A stretch of DNA of 64,000 nucleotides from positions 1 through 64,000 of the forward strand of contig CAYWMD010000011.1 of assembly GCA_964458575.1 (NCBI GenBank), given 5' to 3'. Both the position numbers and the translations under genes were made by a program. The notes below the pieces were generated by a model. The model was not told the origin of the DNA. It worked only from the letters and a program-made list of their open reading frames with translations, and did no database searches. Of the stretch, positions 41,076 through 50,214 are shown piece by piece (the stretch's first letter is position 1; each line of letters opens with the position of its first letter). This DNA comes from CAYWMD01 sp964458575 (GTDB taxonomy: Bacteria; Verrucomicrobiota; Verrucomicrobiia; Limisphaerales; JADLHS01).

Positions 41076-43079
41076 ATGAGAACCGCAAGATCTGCTCAGA
41101 AGCGGGCCGCCGCGCCGCAAGGTTTTGGAGTGCGGTGGCTGGCGGGGAACGGGGCTGACACCGCTTTGGTTGGCGGGCCGTGCATAGATGCGAAAACGGT
41201 ATGTACCCTTACCCCTCACCCACTGCACTCCAGGACTCTTGCACTCCCCCGTTCGCACCTGCTGGCGTTGTTGTTAGTTTGCTCGGCGAGCGCATTCTCG
41301 GCTCAATCGAACGTGACGTCCATCTTAGATGACTCCCGCCCCGGCTATTGGCTGGCGCAAACCAAGGATCTCGGCGTCTGGTGGTGCGAGAGCGGTTGGA
41401 AAATCGAACGCGAGCGCGCCCTGCCGCCAAAACCAGCGCGCAGCTCGCTCAAACCCGTCTCCGTCTCAGCCGCACGCGGTGAATACGAGCCGGTTCAAGT
41501 GATCCTGCGTCCGGAGCGCGACGGCGAATTGTTGTCCGCGGAAATCACCCCCTTGCATGGACGTTGGGGGCGCAAATCGCCAATCTCGGCACGCATTGAT
41601 GAAGTCGCCTATGTCCACGTCACACATCCCACCGACACCAATTGCGTCGCCGGCTGGTATCCCGACCCGTTGCCGCCGCTCGTGACGCCGCTGAAGCTGC
41701 GCGCCGGACAAAACCAGCCGCTCTGGCTGACATTTCATGTTTCACGCGATACGAAGCCCGGCGATTACTCGGCGAAGTTGATCTTGAGGACAACCCTCGG
41801 CGAAGTTCGTGTTCCCGTGAAACTGCACGTCTCTGATTTCACCTTGCCCGCCGAGTCGCATCTGCGGAGCGCCTTCGGGCTGGGTGGCAACAAACAATTC
41901 TATCGATACCATCATCTCACCAGCGAAGCGGATCAGGAGGTCGTCTTCGAAAAATACCTCAAGAATTTTGCCGAACATCGGATCAGCCCGTATTCCTTTT
42001 TCGACTTCGCCCGCATTGACATCCGCTTTGTGGGTGAGGGCACCAACAAACGCGCGCAAGTGGACTTCACGAAATTCGATCAAGCCGCGGCGAAATGGCT
42101 GGACGAACATCGTTTCAACTCGTTTCGCCTGCCCTTGCGCGGGATGGGCGGCGGCACGTTTCACAGTCGCCGGCTCGGTGACTTGGAAGGATTTGCGGAA
42201 GGCACGCCGGAGCACGCGCGCTTGTTTCAGGACTACCTCAGCCAGATTGAGCGCCATCTGCGCGAACGGGGCTGGTTGGACAAAGCCTACACCTACTGGT
42301 TCGACGAGCCGGACCCCAAGGACTACGAGTTCGTCACCAACGGCATGGCCCGGATCAAGGCGGCCGCGCCCGGGATCAAACGGTTGCTGACCGAACAGCC
42401 CGAACCCGGGATCGAAGGTCACGTGAACATCTGGTGTTCCCTCACCTCGCATTGGAAGCCGGAAAAAATGCGTGAACGGCGCGCCGCCGGGGACGATGTG
42501 TGGTGGTACATCTGTTGTGTGCCCAAGTCGCCGTATGTGACCGAGTTCATTGACCATCCGGGAACGGAACTGCGCCTCTGGCCGTGGCAATCGTGGCAAT
42601 ACGGCGCGCAAGGCATTCTGGTCTGGGCGACGCTCTGCTGGCACAGCCCCACCGCCTATCCGGGAGCGCAATTGCAGGACCCGTGGCAGGACCCGATGAG
42701 CTGGAAGAACGGTTACGGCGTTCCCATCGGCGACAAAAAGCCGTGGGGCAACGGCGATGGTCGTTTCCTTTATCCGCCGCGCCGCGATCCGAACGCCGCG
42801 CAACCGCCCTGCCTGGACGGCCCAATCAATTCGGTGCGCTGGGAGAACTTGCGCGACGGCATGGAAGACTACGAATACTTCTGGCTGCTCCAGCAGGAAG
42901 TGGAACGGGTGATGGCAGCCAAAGGTGAAGCACAAGCGGTCAAGGAAGCCCGCGCATTGCTGCAAGTGCCCGAGGGAATCTCAAAGGACACGACCCAATT
43001 CACCACCGACCCGCGCCCGATGCTCGAGCACCGCAACCGCATCGCCCGCATGATCGAGCGGCTGCAACGTCTGCCATGA
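41076..43079 (+). CDS. GH123/DUF4091-like secreted glycosidase
   Basis: 667 aa from the ATG at 41076; an in-frame GTG at 41010 overlaps the previous stop. A signal-like segment SHLLALLLVCSASAFSAQ is at about 70-87, preceded by a repeat-derived stretch (GFGVRWLAGNGADTAL), so the true start may be closer to the signal. The mature protein has a beta-sandwich (about 115-255, VSVSAARGEYEPVQVILRPE) and a TIM barrel with SHLRSAFGLGG, the Asp-Glu pair in YTYWFDEPDPKDYEF (catalytic in GH123), WWYICCVPKSPYVTEFIDHP and the C-terminal DUF4091-type ending SVRWENLRDGMEDYEYFWLL. GH123 enzymes act on beta-N-acetylgalactosaminides by substrate-assisted catalysis; specificity in this subgroup is unknown. Confidence 0.8.
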   Translation: MRTARSAQKRAAAPQGFGVRWLAGNGADTALVGGPCIDAKTVCTLTPHPLHSRTLALPRSHLLALLLVCSASAFSAQSNVTSILDDSRPGYWLAQTKDLGVWWCESGWKIERERALPPKPARSSLKPVSVSAARGEYEPVQVILRPERDGELLSAEITPLHGRWGRKSPISARIDEVAYVHVTHPTDTNCVAGWYPDPLPPLVTPLKLRAGQNQPLWLTFHVSRDTKPGDYSAKLILRTTLGEVRVPVKLHVSDFTLPAESHLRSAFGLGGNKQFYRYHHLTSEADQEVVFEKYLKNFAEHRISPYSFFDFARIDIRFVGEGTNKRAQVDFTKFDQAAAKWLDEHRFNSFRLPLRGMGGGTFHSRRLGDLEGFAEGTPEHARLFQDYLSQIERHLRERGWLDKAYTYWFDEPDPKDYEFVTNGMARIKAAAPGIKRLLTEQPEPGIEGHVNIWCSLTSHWKPEKMRERRAAGDDVWWYICCVPKSPYVTEFIDHPGTELRLWPWQSWQYGAQGILVWATLCWHSPTAYPGAQLQDPWQDPMSWKNGYGVPIGDKKPWGNGDGRFLYPPRRDPNAAQPPCLDGPINSVRWENLRDGMEDYEYFWLLQQEVERVMAAKGEAQAVKEARALLQVPEGISKDTTQFTTDPRPMLEHRNRIARMIERLQRLP

Positions 43080-43086
43080 CGTTCGA

Positions 43087-46000
43087 TCAGTTCGTTGTCG
43101 CCTTCTGCTCCAAACGGAACGGTTCAAACAACCCGTAACCAACGGTAGAATACGTTTCGCCAGGCGGCGGACCGAAGTCGGGCCCAACTTGAAAAGCGTG
43201 TGGCCACGCGGCACCGAGTCCCGGACTGCCGTGGTGCGGCCCGAGCGTGTTTTTCAAAGTGCCGATGACCGTGACTTCGACGTTGTTTTCACCGCGCTGG
43301 ATTTGCTTCGTCACGTCGCACGCCCACGGGGGCGCATCAATGTAGCCGGCCGGTTTTCCATTCACGGAAACTTTTGCGACGCTGCCCAGCCACTTCGGCA
43401 GGCGGACGAGGTATTTGCCCTCGGGCGTGCCGACATTGAAACTTTGGCGATAGGCCACGCCCGCGGCGTAGAAGGGATGGCCCTGATTGTTCCAGCCGCC
43501 GGTCAGGGTCGTGCTCCAACCGCTGCCGTCCAGCAGATGACTTGCGCGCCGCTGGTGCGAGGACAGTTCGCTGGATACGCGGTGAATCTTGACGTCTTCA
43601 ACCCGCCTGTCTCCGGTCTCCAGAAATTGCACCTCGGCCAGACCGGCAAAGCCATGGTCGTCAAGCCCGGCGGTTGCGGGAAAATTCACGCCCCGCTGGT
43701 TGCTGAGGATGTCAAGGCGCACGAAACGGACGCCCTTCGCGCTCAAGGGCAGGATTTCCGGCTCGCCCCCGCGCGGGTTGCCGCGCTTGAGCGTGAACGT
43801 GCCGAACGGTTGGTCGAACGCTGGCGCAGCGGCATCGGTCGCAGCGGAAACGCGGATCTGCTTCGCGCCGCGCGACGTCAGGTTGCTGACGTGGGCCTCG
43901 CAATAATTCCAGATGCGCATGGCCGAGAGATCGCAATTACGGCCCAGGTCAAACACGACGAACGGCGCGGGGTCATCCGCGCCGTTGACAAACCCGATGC
44001 CGCTGCTCAACCACATGGTGCCGTCCGGATTGATGCTGTGATTAAGACTTTGCTTGACCGTCGTGGCTTTCACCGTGAGGGGTTGGTCGGCGGCGATGAC
44101 AAAGCCGTATTCGGCAGGTTTGAGCGTGAAATCACCGAGCACATAGGCGGGTTCGAGCTCGTGGTAGATCGAGAAGGGCGACGCCTTGATGGTAACGACG
44201 TTTTCGCCGACGCGCGACGCGTTCGCGATGGGGATTTTGCCGAAGGATTTATCGAGCCACCAATCGTTTGGATTGGCGGCAACCAAATGGCCATTGCACG
44301 TGATCGTGTAGAGGTCGGGCCGCTCAATCACCACGGCGAGATTTTGCGGCACGCTGCTTTCAACGGTGAACTTGTAGCTGGCCGTGAAGCCGCTGTCCGG
44401 CGGGAATTTCCTGGTGATGATCTCGTCCTTGTACTGCGTGGCGCTGTCCCACGGATTGCGTTTCAGGCCGTTCTTTTGAAACGCGAATTGCTGGGCGAGG
44501 TAGAAATACACATTCGTTCTGCTTTCGCCGCCGGCGGTGATGTCCACGTAGTCGAGCGTGAGGACGTTGGGTGCGACGCGGTGCGTTTCGAGCGGCCCGA
44601 CCGCCACAAGGTCCGTCACGGTTTCAACCTGCTGCGGCGCCGGGGGGACGGGCTTCCGGGAAAGAAACAGCAGCAGACTGCCACTCGGCGAAAGCTCGAA
44701 ATCGGCGCTGACTTTGTCCGCGTGACGCGAAAAGGCGTAGGGCTTCGTCTCGCCCGAGGCCAGATCCCATCGCTCAATTCCTCCAAGCGAAGAAACCACC
44801 GTGCCTCGCGACGGCGACTCAATGCTGGTGTTGACGAGGAACAGGATTTCGCCGTCCGCCAACTTGCGGGAATGGTGAAAGAGGATTCCTTTGTCGTTCG
44901 TCGCCCGGCCCACTACCGTGACAGCGGTTCGAAGCTGTTGCCGCATTAGCCGGGCGGGCAGTTCGTTGACATCCACTTGCTGCCAGCGCTCGTTCGACAC
45001 GACCAGCCGGGCGGGGCTGCCGGCCATTTTCCCATTGCATCGTTCGGTGGCTTGCGCGCACGAAAGGACCTGACCACCGGCGAGAACGTAGGAGTGCAGC
45101 AGTTGCCAGGTCTTCTCATTCAGGTTTTCGGTGAAAGGCGGAATGACCACCACATCGTAAGCCCGCTGGCCAACCTTGAATTGTTGGCCGGACACCGAAC
45201 CGTGGTTCGCCAGAACGTTCTCACATCCGAGGTCGTATTCGACCTGCGCCGATTCCAATGCCATTAGTAGCTTGAAAAACGAACCGCCGAGTTCCTTCAG
45301 TTTCTCCTCGTTGCCTTGATACATCCAGGCGGTCGTCGTGGGTTCGAGCACGAGAATGCGGTTGATTTGTTCGCCCTGCGTGAGCGCGGCGGTCAGTCGT
45401 GCGAAGTATTGAGCCGAGACGTGATACGCGTCCCACCACGGTTCGTGATAGGAGAAGCTCTGCGGATGATCGCGTTTCCGCGCGCCGCGGATGGTGACGT
45501 AGGTGAGATGCTGGTTGAGCGTGTTGATGCCGAGCACTTCGAGCCAGTCGCCAATGCGTTTCATGTCCTCAAACCGCAAGTCCCAGCCGCCTGCGCCGTA
45601 GAGCTCGACCAGCGTGCGTCGGCCGAATTGGTTGGCGAGACTGGACACTTCGCGGCAGGCGCGGACGTTGCCAAACTGGGCGTGGGTGTTTTCGGCATAT
45701 TGATTCATCAGCGTGTCAATGCCGGGCCGTTGCTGCCAGGCGGACATCGCCATGTTGTCGGGCACACTCTGGCAATCCGGCCAGACGTGTTCCCAATAGT
45801 GGCCCGTGAATTCCAAATTATTCTTCGCGCAATACTCGAAATACGGTTTGCCCCAGCGTTCGATGAACAGGTCGAGCAACGTCTGATAATAATTGTGCCG
45901 GACGCGCTGCCAGTCGCCGATTGCCAAGGTCAAACTCGGAAGACTTGCGATCAAATCGTAACCCCACCGCTGCTGGAACTGCTCCGGTAAATCCGGCGTC

Positions 46001-46788
46001 CACGGTAGGCCGCCGGCGGGACGTATTTCCGGTTCATCGGTGAACGAACCCGGTATCCGTTTGCCGAACTCCTTGCCGAAGTGTTTGCGATACGGTTCGA
46101 GCGTGACCGCGAGAAACTCTTCCGTCACGCCCGGATACAGCAAATCCACGTAACAACGGTCGGCGTTCCACGGTTGATTGGCGGCCCGCAGGATGGACGC
46201 GACGAGATAACGGCCCTCGCCCAACGCCTCGCCCGCTTTCACTTTCCCCGTTACATTTTCCACTGTCAGCCCCTCACCCCGGAGACCGTCCGTCGTATGG
46301 CTCAGACGATAAACCGCCAGCAGGCTGTCGTCCCACTTCGGGGGTTTCTTCGCCTCGGCCAGTTTCAGACCGCGTCCGCGCGATTCGGGCATCTGTTCCG
46401 GCACCCAGCCACCGGCGAAGCCGCTGGGGTAGGAATTCTCGTCGTAAATCCAGACGTTCATGTCGAGGCGCTTGGCTTCGTCCAAGGCAACTTCCCAAAG
46501 ATGAAACCACTCCTCCGAAAAATACGGCGTCATCAAACCGGGACGCGGATGCACCCAGACCTGTTTCACTTTCTGCTTCGCGAGATCGCGCAGGCTGGAA
46601 CGAATTTGCTCATCGGTGAGCATGTCGTTCCATGTCCACAACGGCCCGGTGCTATATTCGCGCGGCGGGTCGCGGAAAAGTTTTTTGACGTGGGCGGAAT
46701 CAACGACCGGCGACGCGGTCGCAAAAATCGCGCAGGTGAAAACGATGGTTGATGTTATGAATACCCGAAGACCACTGACCACATTCAT
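43087..46788 (-). CDS. GH106-like alpha-L-rhamnosidase-type glycosidase
   Basis: 1233 aa. Signal peptide about 1-25. The mature N-terminus with VKKLFRDPPREYSTGPLWTW, NDMLTDEQIRSSLRDLAKQK, VWVHPRPGLMTPYFSEEWF and DMNVWIYDENSYPSGFAGGW is characteristic of GH106 and related large barrels. GSFTDEPEIRP and LEFTGHYWEHVWPDCQ hold candidate catalytic Glu residues. A beta-rich C-terminal half ends with a galactose-binding-like domain (VSVNGKPAGYIDAPPWACDV near 1165). Known GH106 enzymes remove alpha-L-rhamnose, for example from rhamnogalacturonans. It converges with the GH123-like gene (7 bp between the stops), so it is expressed separately, with the oxidoreductase gene upstream. Confidence 0.8.
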   Translation of the reverse strand: MNVVSGLRVFITSTIVFTCAIFATASPVVDSAHVKKLFRDPPREYSTGPLWTWNDMLTDEQIRSSLRDLAKQKVKQVWVHPRPGLMTPYFSEEWFHLWEVALDEAKRLDMNVWIYDENSYPSGFAGGWVPEQMPESRGRGLKLAEAKKPPKWDDSLLAVYRLSHTTDGLRGEGLTVENVTGKVKAGEALGEGRYLVASILRAANQPWNADRCYVDLLYPGVTEEFLAVTLEPYRKHFGKEFGKRIPGSFTDEPEIRPAGGLPWTPDLPEQFQQRWGYDLIASLPSLTLAIGDWQRVRHNYYQTLLDLFIERWGKPYFEYCAKNNLEFTGHYWEHVWPDCQSVPDNMAMSAWQQRPGIDTLMNQYAENTHAQFGNVRACREVSSLANQFGRRTLVELYGAGGWDLRFEDMKRIGDWLEVLGINTLNQHLTYVTIRGARKRDHPQSFSYHEPWWDAYHVSAQYFARLTAALTQGEQINRILVLEPTTTAWMYQGNEEKLKELGGSFFKLLMALESAQVEYDLGCENVLANHGSVSGQQFKVGQRAYDVVVIPPFTENLNEKTWQLLHSYVLAGGQVLSCAQATERCNGKMAGSPARLVVSNERWQQVDVNELPARLMRQQLRTAVTVVGRATNDKGILFHHSRKLADGEILFLVNTSIESPSRGTVVSSLGGIERWDLASGETKPYAFSRHADKVSADFELSPSGSLLLFLSRKPVPPAPQQVETVTDLVAVGPLETHRVAPNVLTLDYVDITAGGESRTNVYFYLAQQFAFQKNGLKRNPWDSATQYKDEIITRKFPPDSGFTASYKFTVESSVPQNLAVVIERPDLYTITCNGHLVAANPNDWWLDKSFGKIPIANASRVGENVVTIKASPFSIYHELEPAYVLGDFTLKPAEYGFVIAADQPLTVKATTVKQSLNHSINPDGTMWLSSGIGFVNGADDPAPFVVFDLGRNCDLSAMRIWNYCEAHVSNLTSRGAKQIRVSAATDAAAPAFDQPFGTFTLKRGNPRGGEPEILPLSAKGVRFVRLDILSNQRGVNFPATAGLDDHGFAGLAEVQFLETGDRRVEDVKIHRVSSELSSHQRRASHLLDGSGWSTTLTGGWNNQGHPFYAAGVAYRQSFNVGTPEGKYLVRLPKWLGSVAKVSVNGKPAGYIDAPPWACDVTKQIQRGENNVEVTVIGTLKNTLGPHHGSPGLGAAWPHAFQVGPDFGPPPGETYSTVGYGLFEPFRLEQKATTN

Positions 46789-46895
46789 GCCGGAAGCATG
46801 AACTCATCCCGGCAAAAAACAATGACCAAAGTCAAAAACGGGAACAGGCCTAGCGGCTTTCGGAAGAAAGCCACAAGTTGATTGGAAAGTGATTT

Positions 46896-46918
46896 GCGGC
46901 GCTCTGCCGAGACGCCGC
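46896..46918 (-). terminator. Hairpin downstream of the Gfo/Idh/MocA gene (terminator or small repeat)
   Basis: Minus strand GCGGCGTCTCGGCAGAGCGCCGC: arms GCGGCG and CGCCGC with an inner CTC/GAG pair and a GGCA loop. It is followed by AAATCACTTT, not a good U-run, so it may instead be one of the dispersed palindromes of this genome. Confidence 0.4.
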
Positions 46919-46926
46919 TACGCGTC

Positions 46927-48288
46927 TCATGCCTGCGGCGGAATCACCGTGTCGTAACTGATTGGCGGAAGCACTTTGCCGTCGCCGGTCTTCAAGGCGC
47001 GGTTCTTTTCGTCGTAGAACACCGCCAACCCGAGGCGTTCCGACATTTCCGCCATGCACAACACCGTGTGCGTGCGGATCGCCAATTCGACGTTGGCCAC
47101 CGGCGTCTGGCCGGAGCGGATGCAATCGAAGAAGTTCTTTTCCAGGCGCGGAATGTTCTCGGTCGGTGCGGGGTCGCTGAATTGTTCGGCGTCCATTTCT
47201 TCCGCGGCCCACGATTCCGGCTTCAACTCGAGCCGGTTGCCCTGGGAGGCGAAATACAGCGTCGCCTTGTTGCCGCGCAGGATTTCCGGCAGGCCCTGCT
47301 CATTCACCGTGGTACCGACCATCACCAACGTCAAGCCGCTGGGGAACTCCGCCAGCAGATGGGTCGTGTCGGTGATTTCGCGGCCGGTGTACATCTTGTT
47401 CGTGCCGGTGCAGACCACGCGGCGCGGAAACTCGGGATTCCCGGTCGAGAGCATCAAGGGATGAAAACGGTGCGGCAGCAGATTGCCAATGATGCCGGAA
47501 TTATAGGCGTAATATTTGTGCCAGCTAAAATAGTGTTCGGGATTCCACGGAATCTTCGGCACCTTGCCGAGCCACTGATACCAATCTATGTCCTTTTCGG
47601 TCACGCCCTTGTCCACCGGGTAATTCCATTCGCCCCGTTCCTTCCATTTGCGGCAATAGGAACTTTGTCCCCAGGCCAGCTTGCCAATCTTGCCGGCCTT
47701 CACCCATTCCGCGGCCTTGTGCCACTTCGAGTCCATGCAGCCCTGCGAACCGATGACATATACCTTTCCCGCTTTCTTGACGGTGTCATAAAGCTGCCAC
47801 GCTTCGCCGAGGTAACGCGTCATCGGTTTTTCGCAGAACACGTGCTTGCCGGCTTCGAGCGCGTCAATCGAACACTGCGCATGCCAGTTGTCCACCGTCG
47901 AAATCACAACGGCGTCAATGTCTTTTCGCTCGAGCAGCTTCTGGTGATTGGCGTAACAATTCGCGTCGGTCAAACCGATGGTGTTCTTGGCCACGTCGAG
48001 GCGCTTCTTGTAAAGATCGCACGCTGCGGCTTGAACGATGTTGTTTTCCGACGCGTGTTGCTTCTGATGTCCGACGTGCGACATGCCCTGCGCACCACAA
48101 CCGATGTAGCCAACCGCGATGCGATTGTTCGCGCCGGTCACGTTGGCCGAGGGCGCCTGGTTCTGGCCGTACACGGGCGTCTTGAGCACCCCGACCGCCG
48201 AGACAGCGGCGGCGGCGGTTGCGGCTTTGCGGAGGAAGGAACGGCGGGTTTCGGCGGAGTCGGTGGGACGCGTTGAATCAACTTTCAT
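46927..48288 (-). CDS. Tat-exported Gfo/Idh/MocA-family oxidoreductase
   Basis: 453 aa. A twin-arginine signal, TRRSFLRKAATAAAAVSAVG, is at about residues 14-33. The Rossmann domain starts IAVGYIGCGAQGMSH (G-x-G-x-x-G, about 60-70) and contains DAVVISTVDNWHAQ and the family motif GKHVFCEKPMTRYLGEAWQL with the E-K-P lysine. The C-terminal alpha/beta domain includes KYYAYNSGIIGNLLPHRFHP. Such exported oxidoreductases are very numerous in Planctomycetota and Verrucomicrobiota and are thought to act on sugars or sugar derivatives with tightly bound NAD(P). It lies upstream of the GH106-like gene on the same strand. Divergent from the metal-efflux operon. Confidence 0.88.
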   Translation of the reverse strand: MKVDSTRPTDSAETRRSFLRKAATAAAAVSAVGVLKTPVYGQNQAPSANVTGANNRIAVGYIGCGAQGMSHVGHQKQHASENNIVQAAACDLYKKRLDVAKNTIGLTDANCYANHQKLLERKDIDAVVISTVDNWHAQCSIDALEAGKHVFCEKPMTRYLGEAWQLYDTVKKAGKVYVIGSQGCMDSKWHKAAEWVKAGKIGKLAWGQSSYCRKWKERGEWNYPVDKGVTEKDIDWYQWLGKVPKIPWNPEHYFSWHKYYAYNSGIIGNLLPHRFHPLMLSTGNPEFPRRVVCTGTNKMYTGREITDTTHLLAEFPSGLTLVMVGTTVNEQGLPEILRGNKATLYFASQGNRLELKPESWAAEEMDAEQFSDPAPTENIPRLEKNFFDCIRSGQTPVANVELAIRTHTVLCMAEMSERLGLAVFYDEKNRALKTGDGKVLPPISYDTVIPPQA

Positions 48289-48427
48289 AAATCATTTGCG
48301 ATATGTTTCGGACCATCAAAAACTAGCAAGAACGACGCTTTAGCAAAGGAATTTGTTCAACCGGATCCGTGGGGGCCGCGGGAAAAACCCGGTTGCCAAC
48401 CACTCCTCCCGTGTTACTTTTGCTCGC

Positions 48428-48817
48428 GTGAACATCGTGAAACGAACCATCGCACTGCTGTTCCTGGCGCTTTGGCTGCCAGTCAGCATGCATTGTTCGT
48501 TGGAGGCCATTCCGGGCTTCAACCTGCTCGATTGGTGCTGCGACACCGCCGCCCAGCCGTCCGCCAAGGATGATTGCAACCAAGACAACTGCGCCGAAAT
48601 CGAAGCCGGCCTTTACCGGGTGGAGGACAACCCGACTCTCATGCCGAAACTTGCCGTCGTTCTGGCGAGGGTTTCCCCGTTTGAGCTGTTGCAATTGCCG
48701 GCGCCAACCGGCGCCGTTTTTCTCGCTTCCGTTTTGCCTCCGCCTGAACTGGCTGTCACCTGGCAGTTCTCCCGCCGCGCGGCCCTTCCCGTGCGCGCGC
48801 CTTCGTTCGTTTCCTAA
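48428..48817 (+). CDS. Small secreted Cys-containing protein leading the efflux operon
   Basis: 129 aa from the GTG at 48428 (MNIVKRTIALLFLALWLPVS, signal peptide); no in-frame ATG suits the signal. The mature part begins MHCSLEAIPG and has CCDTAAQPSAKDDCNQDNCA, an Asp/Cys-rich stretch that could bind metal, then LYRVEDNPTLMPKLAVVLAR. Small proteins of this kind often precede czc/cus-type operons in this phylum; function unknown. The TolC-like gene starts 89 bp downstream. Confidence 0.6.
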   Translation: MNIVKRTIALLFLALWLPVSMHCSLEAIPGFNLLDWCCDTAAQPSAKDDCNQDNCAEIEAGLYRVEDNPTLMPKLAVVLARVSPFELLQLPAPTGAVFLASVLPPPELAVTWQFSRRAALPVRAPSFVS

Positions 48818-48906
48818 TCAGTCCCTCGCGGGACATCTCCTGACGGAAGCGGTGTGCCTGCACGCCGCAAAGTTCCATTCCTTGACTGGTTTGCGGGTGA
48901 GTTTTT

Positions 48907-50214
48907 ATGAAACAAACGTGGATTTGCAGTTTGATCTTATTGGCCGTGCTAAACAGCGCTGCTCGCGGAGCGGAAACGAACGGCGTTTCCGCAACGGCGA
49001 CCAACGGCGTCTCGCTGGACGCCCTGGTCGCCGAAGCGTTGGCGCGGAATCCGGAGTTGAAATTCTACGAGGCGGAAATCCTCGCGGCGCAAGCAGAACG
49101 ACGAACCGCGGCGTTGCCAGCCAATCCCGAAGTGAGCGGCAGCTTCGGCCGGAAAGCGGTGCGCGGCGGCGGTTTGGACGCGGAAGGCGTTGCGTGGTCG
49201 GTCTCCGCCGCGCAGCCCTTCGAGTGGCCCGGGCGCATCAGCCTGCGCAAGGCGATTGCCAACCGCGAAATCGAACTCGCCGAGCTTGGCCGGGAACGGT
49301 TCAAACTCGCGCTCGCGGGCCGGGTGCGGACGCTCGCTTACGGGCTGTTCGCCGCGCAGGAAAAGGCGGCGGCGGCCGGTGAAGTCGCCGAACGATTCAA
49401 GTCGCTCCGCGAAGTGCTGGTGCAACGCGACCCCGCCGGCCTCACACCGCTGCTCGAAACGCGCGTCATCGAAGCGACGGAACTGAACGCGCAACGCAAG
49501 GCCGGCGAGGCGGCGCTGGCGGTGCAGTCCGCGTTGTTGGAGTTGAACCAACTGCGCGGCGCGCCCACCGACACTCCGCTGTCGGTCGCGCGGCCGAAGT
49601 TTGACTTCCGCCCGCTCGGCGACACCGCAACGCTCGCCGCCGCGGCGCGCACGAACAGCTACGAAGTCCGCACGCGCGCTACGGAGTTGGCGCAGCAGGG
49701 TTTCCGCGTTGACCTCGCGAAGAACGAGCGTTACCCGACCATCGCGGTCGGGCCGGCGATTTCCGAAGAAACGGCCGGCAGCGAACGCGAGCGGATCATT
49801 GGCGTCGCTGTATCGTTGCCGCTGCCGCTTTGGAATCGGAACACCGTCAACCTCGAAGCGGCGAAAGCGCGTCAGATGCAGGCTGAAACTTCCCTCCGCC
49901 TCGCCCAACGCGAAGCCGAACGCAAGGCCATCGAAGCCGCGCAAATCTACGAAACCAAACGGCGCGCGATGGCGAAGTGGCGGCCGGATTCGGCGCAGCA
50001 CTTTAAGGAAGCCGCGGAACTTGCAGATCGTCACTACCGGCTCGGTGCGGTTCCCATTTCCACCTACGTCGAGTTGCAGCAACAATACCTCGAAGCGGTC
50101 GAGAGCCTGCTCGACACGCAACGCGAAACGCTCGAAGCCGCCGCGCAACTCGAATTGCTCACCGGCCTGACGCCGCCCTTGGTGAACGCCACCGTCAAGG
50201 GGGAGCAGCAGTGA
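48907..50214 (+). CDS. TolC-family outer-membrane efflux protein (CzcC-like)
   Basis: 435 aa. Signal peptide about 1-20 (MKQTWICSLILLAVLNSAAR). Two OEP repeats: LDALVAEALARNPELKFYEA ... AQPFEWPGRISLRKAIANRE (first) and EVRTRATELAQQGFRVDLAK ... GVAVSLPLPLWNRNTVNLEA (second), with the P-L-x-x-W/F-N-R-N motif typical of CzcC/CusC-like channels. It forms the outer-membrane duct of the RND efflux complex. It overlaps the adaptor gene by ATGA. Confidence 0.9.
   Translation: MKQTWICSLILLAVLNSAARGAETNGVSATATNGVSLDALVAEALARNPELKFYEAEILAAQAERRTAALPANPEVSGSFGRKAVRGGGLDAEGVAWSVSAAQPFEWPGRISLRKAIANREIELAELGRERFKLALAGRVRTLAYGLFAAQEKAAAAGEVAERFKSLREVLVQRDPAGLTPLLETRVIEATELNAQRKAGEAALAVQSALLELNQLRGAPTDTPLSVARPKFDFRPLGDTATLAAAARTNSYEVRTRATELAQQGFRVDLAKNERYPTIAVGPAISEETAGSERERIIGVAVSLPLPLWNRNTVNLEAAKARQMQAETSLRLAQREAERKAIEAAQIYETKRRAMAKWRPDSAQHFKEAAELADRHYRLGAVPISTYVELQQQYLEAVESLLDTQRETLEAAAQLELLTGLTPPLVNATVKGEQQ

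Noticed and set aside
43189..44949. A 586-codon plus-strand frame
   Set aside because: Antisense to the GH106-like gene, which has a signal peptide and family motifs.
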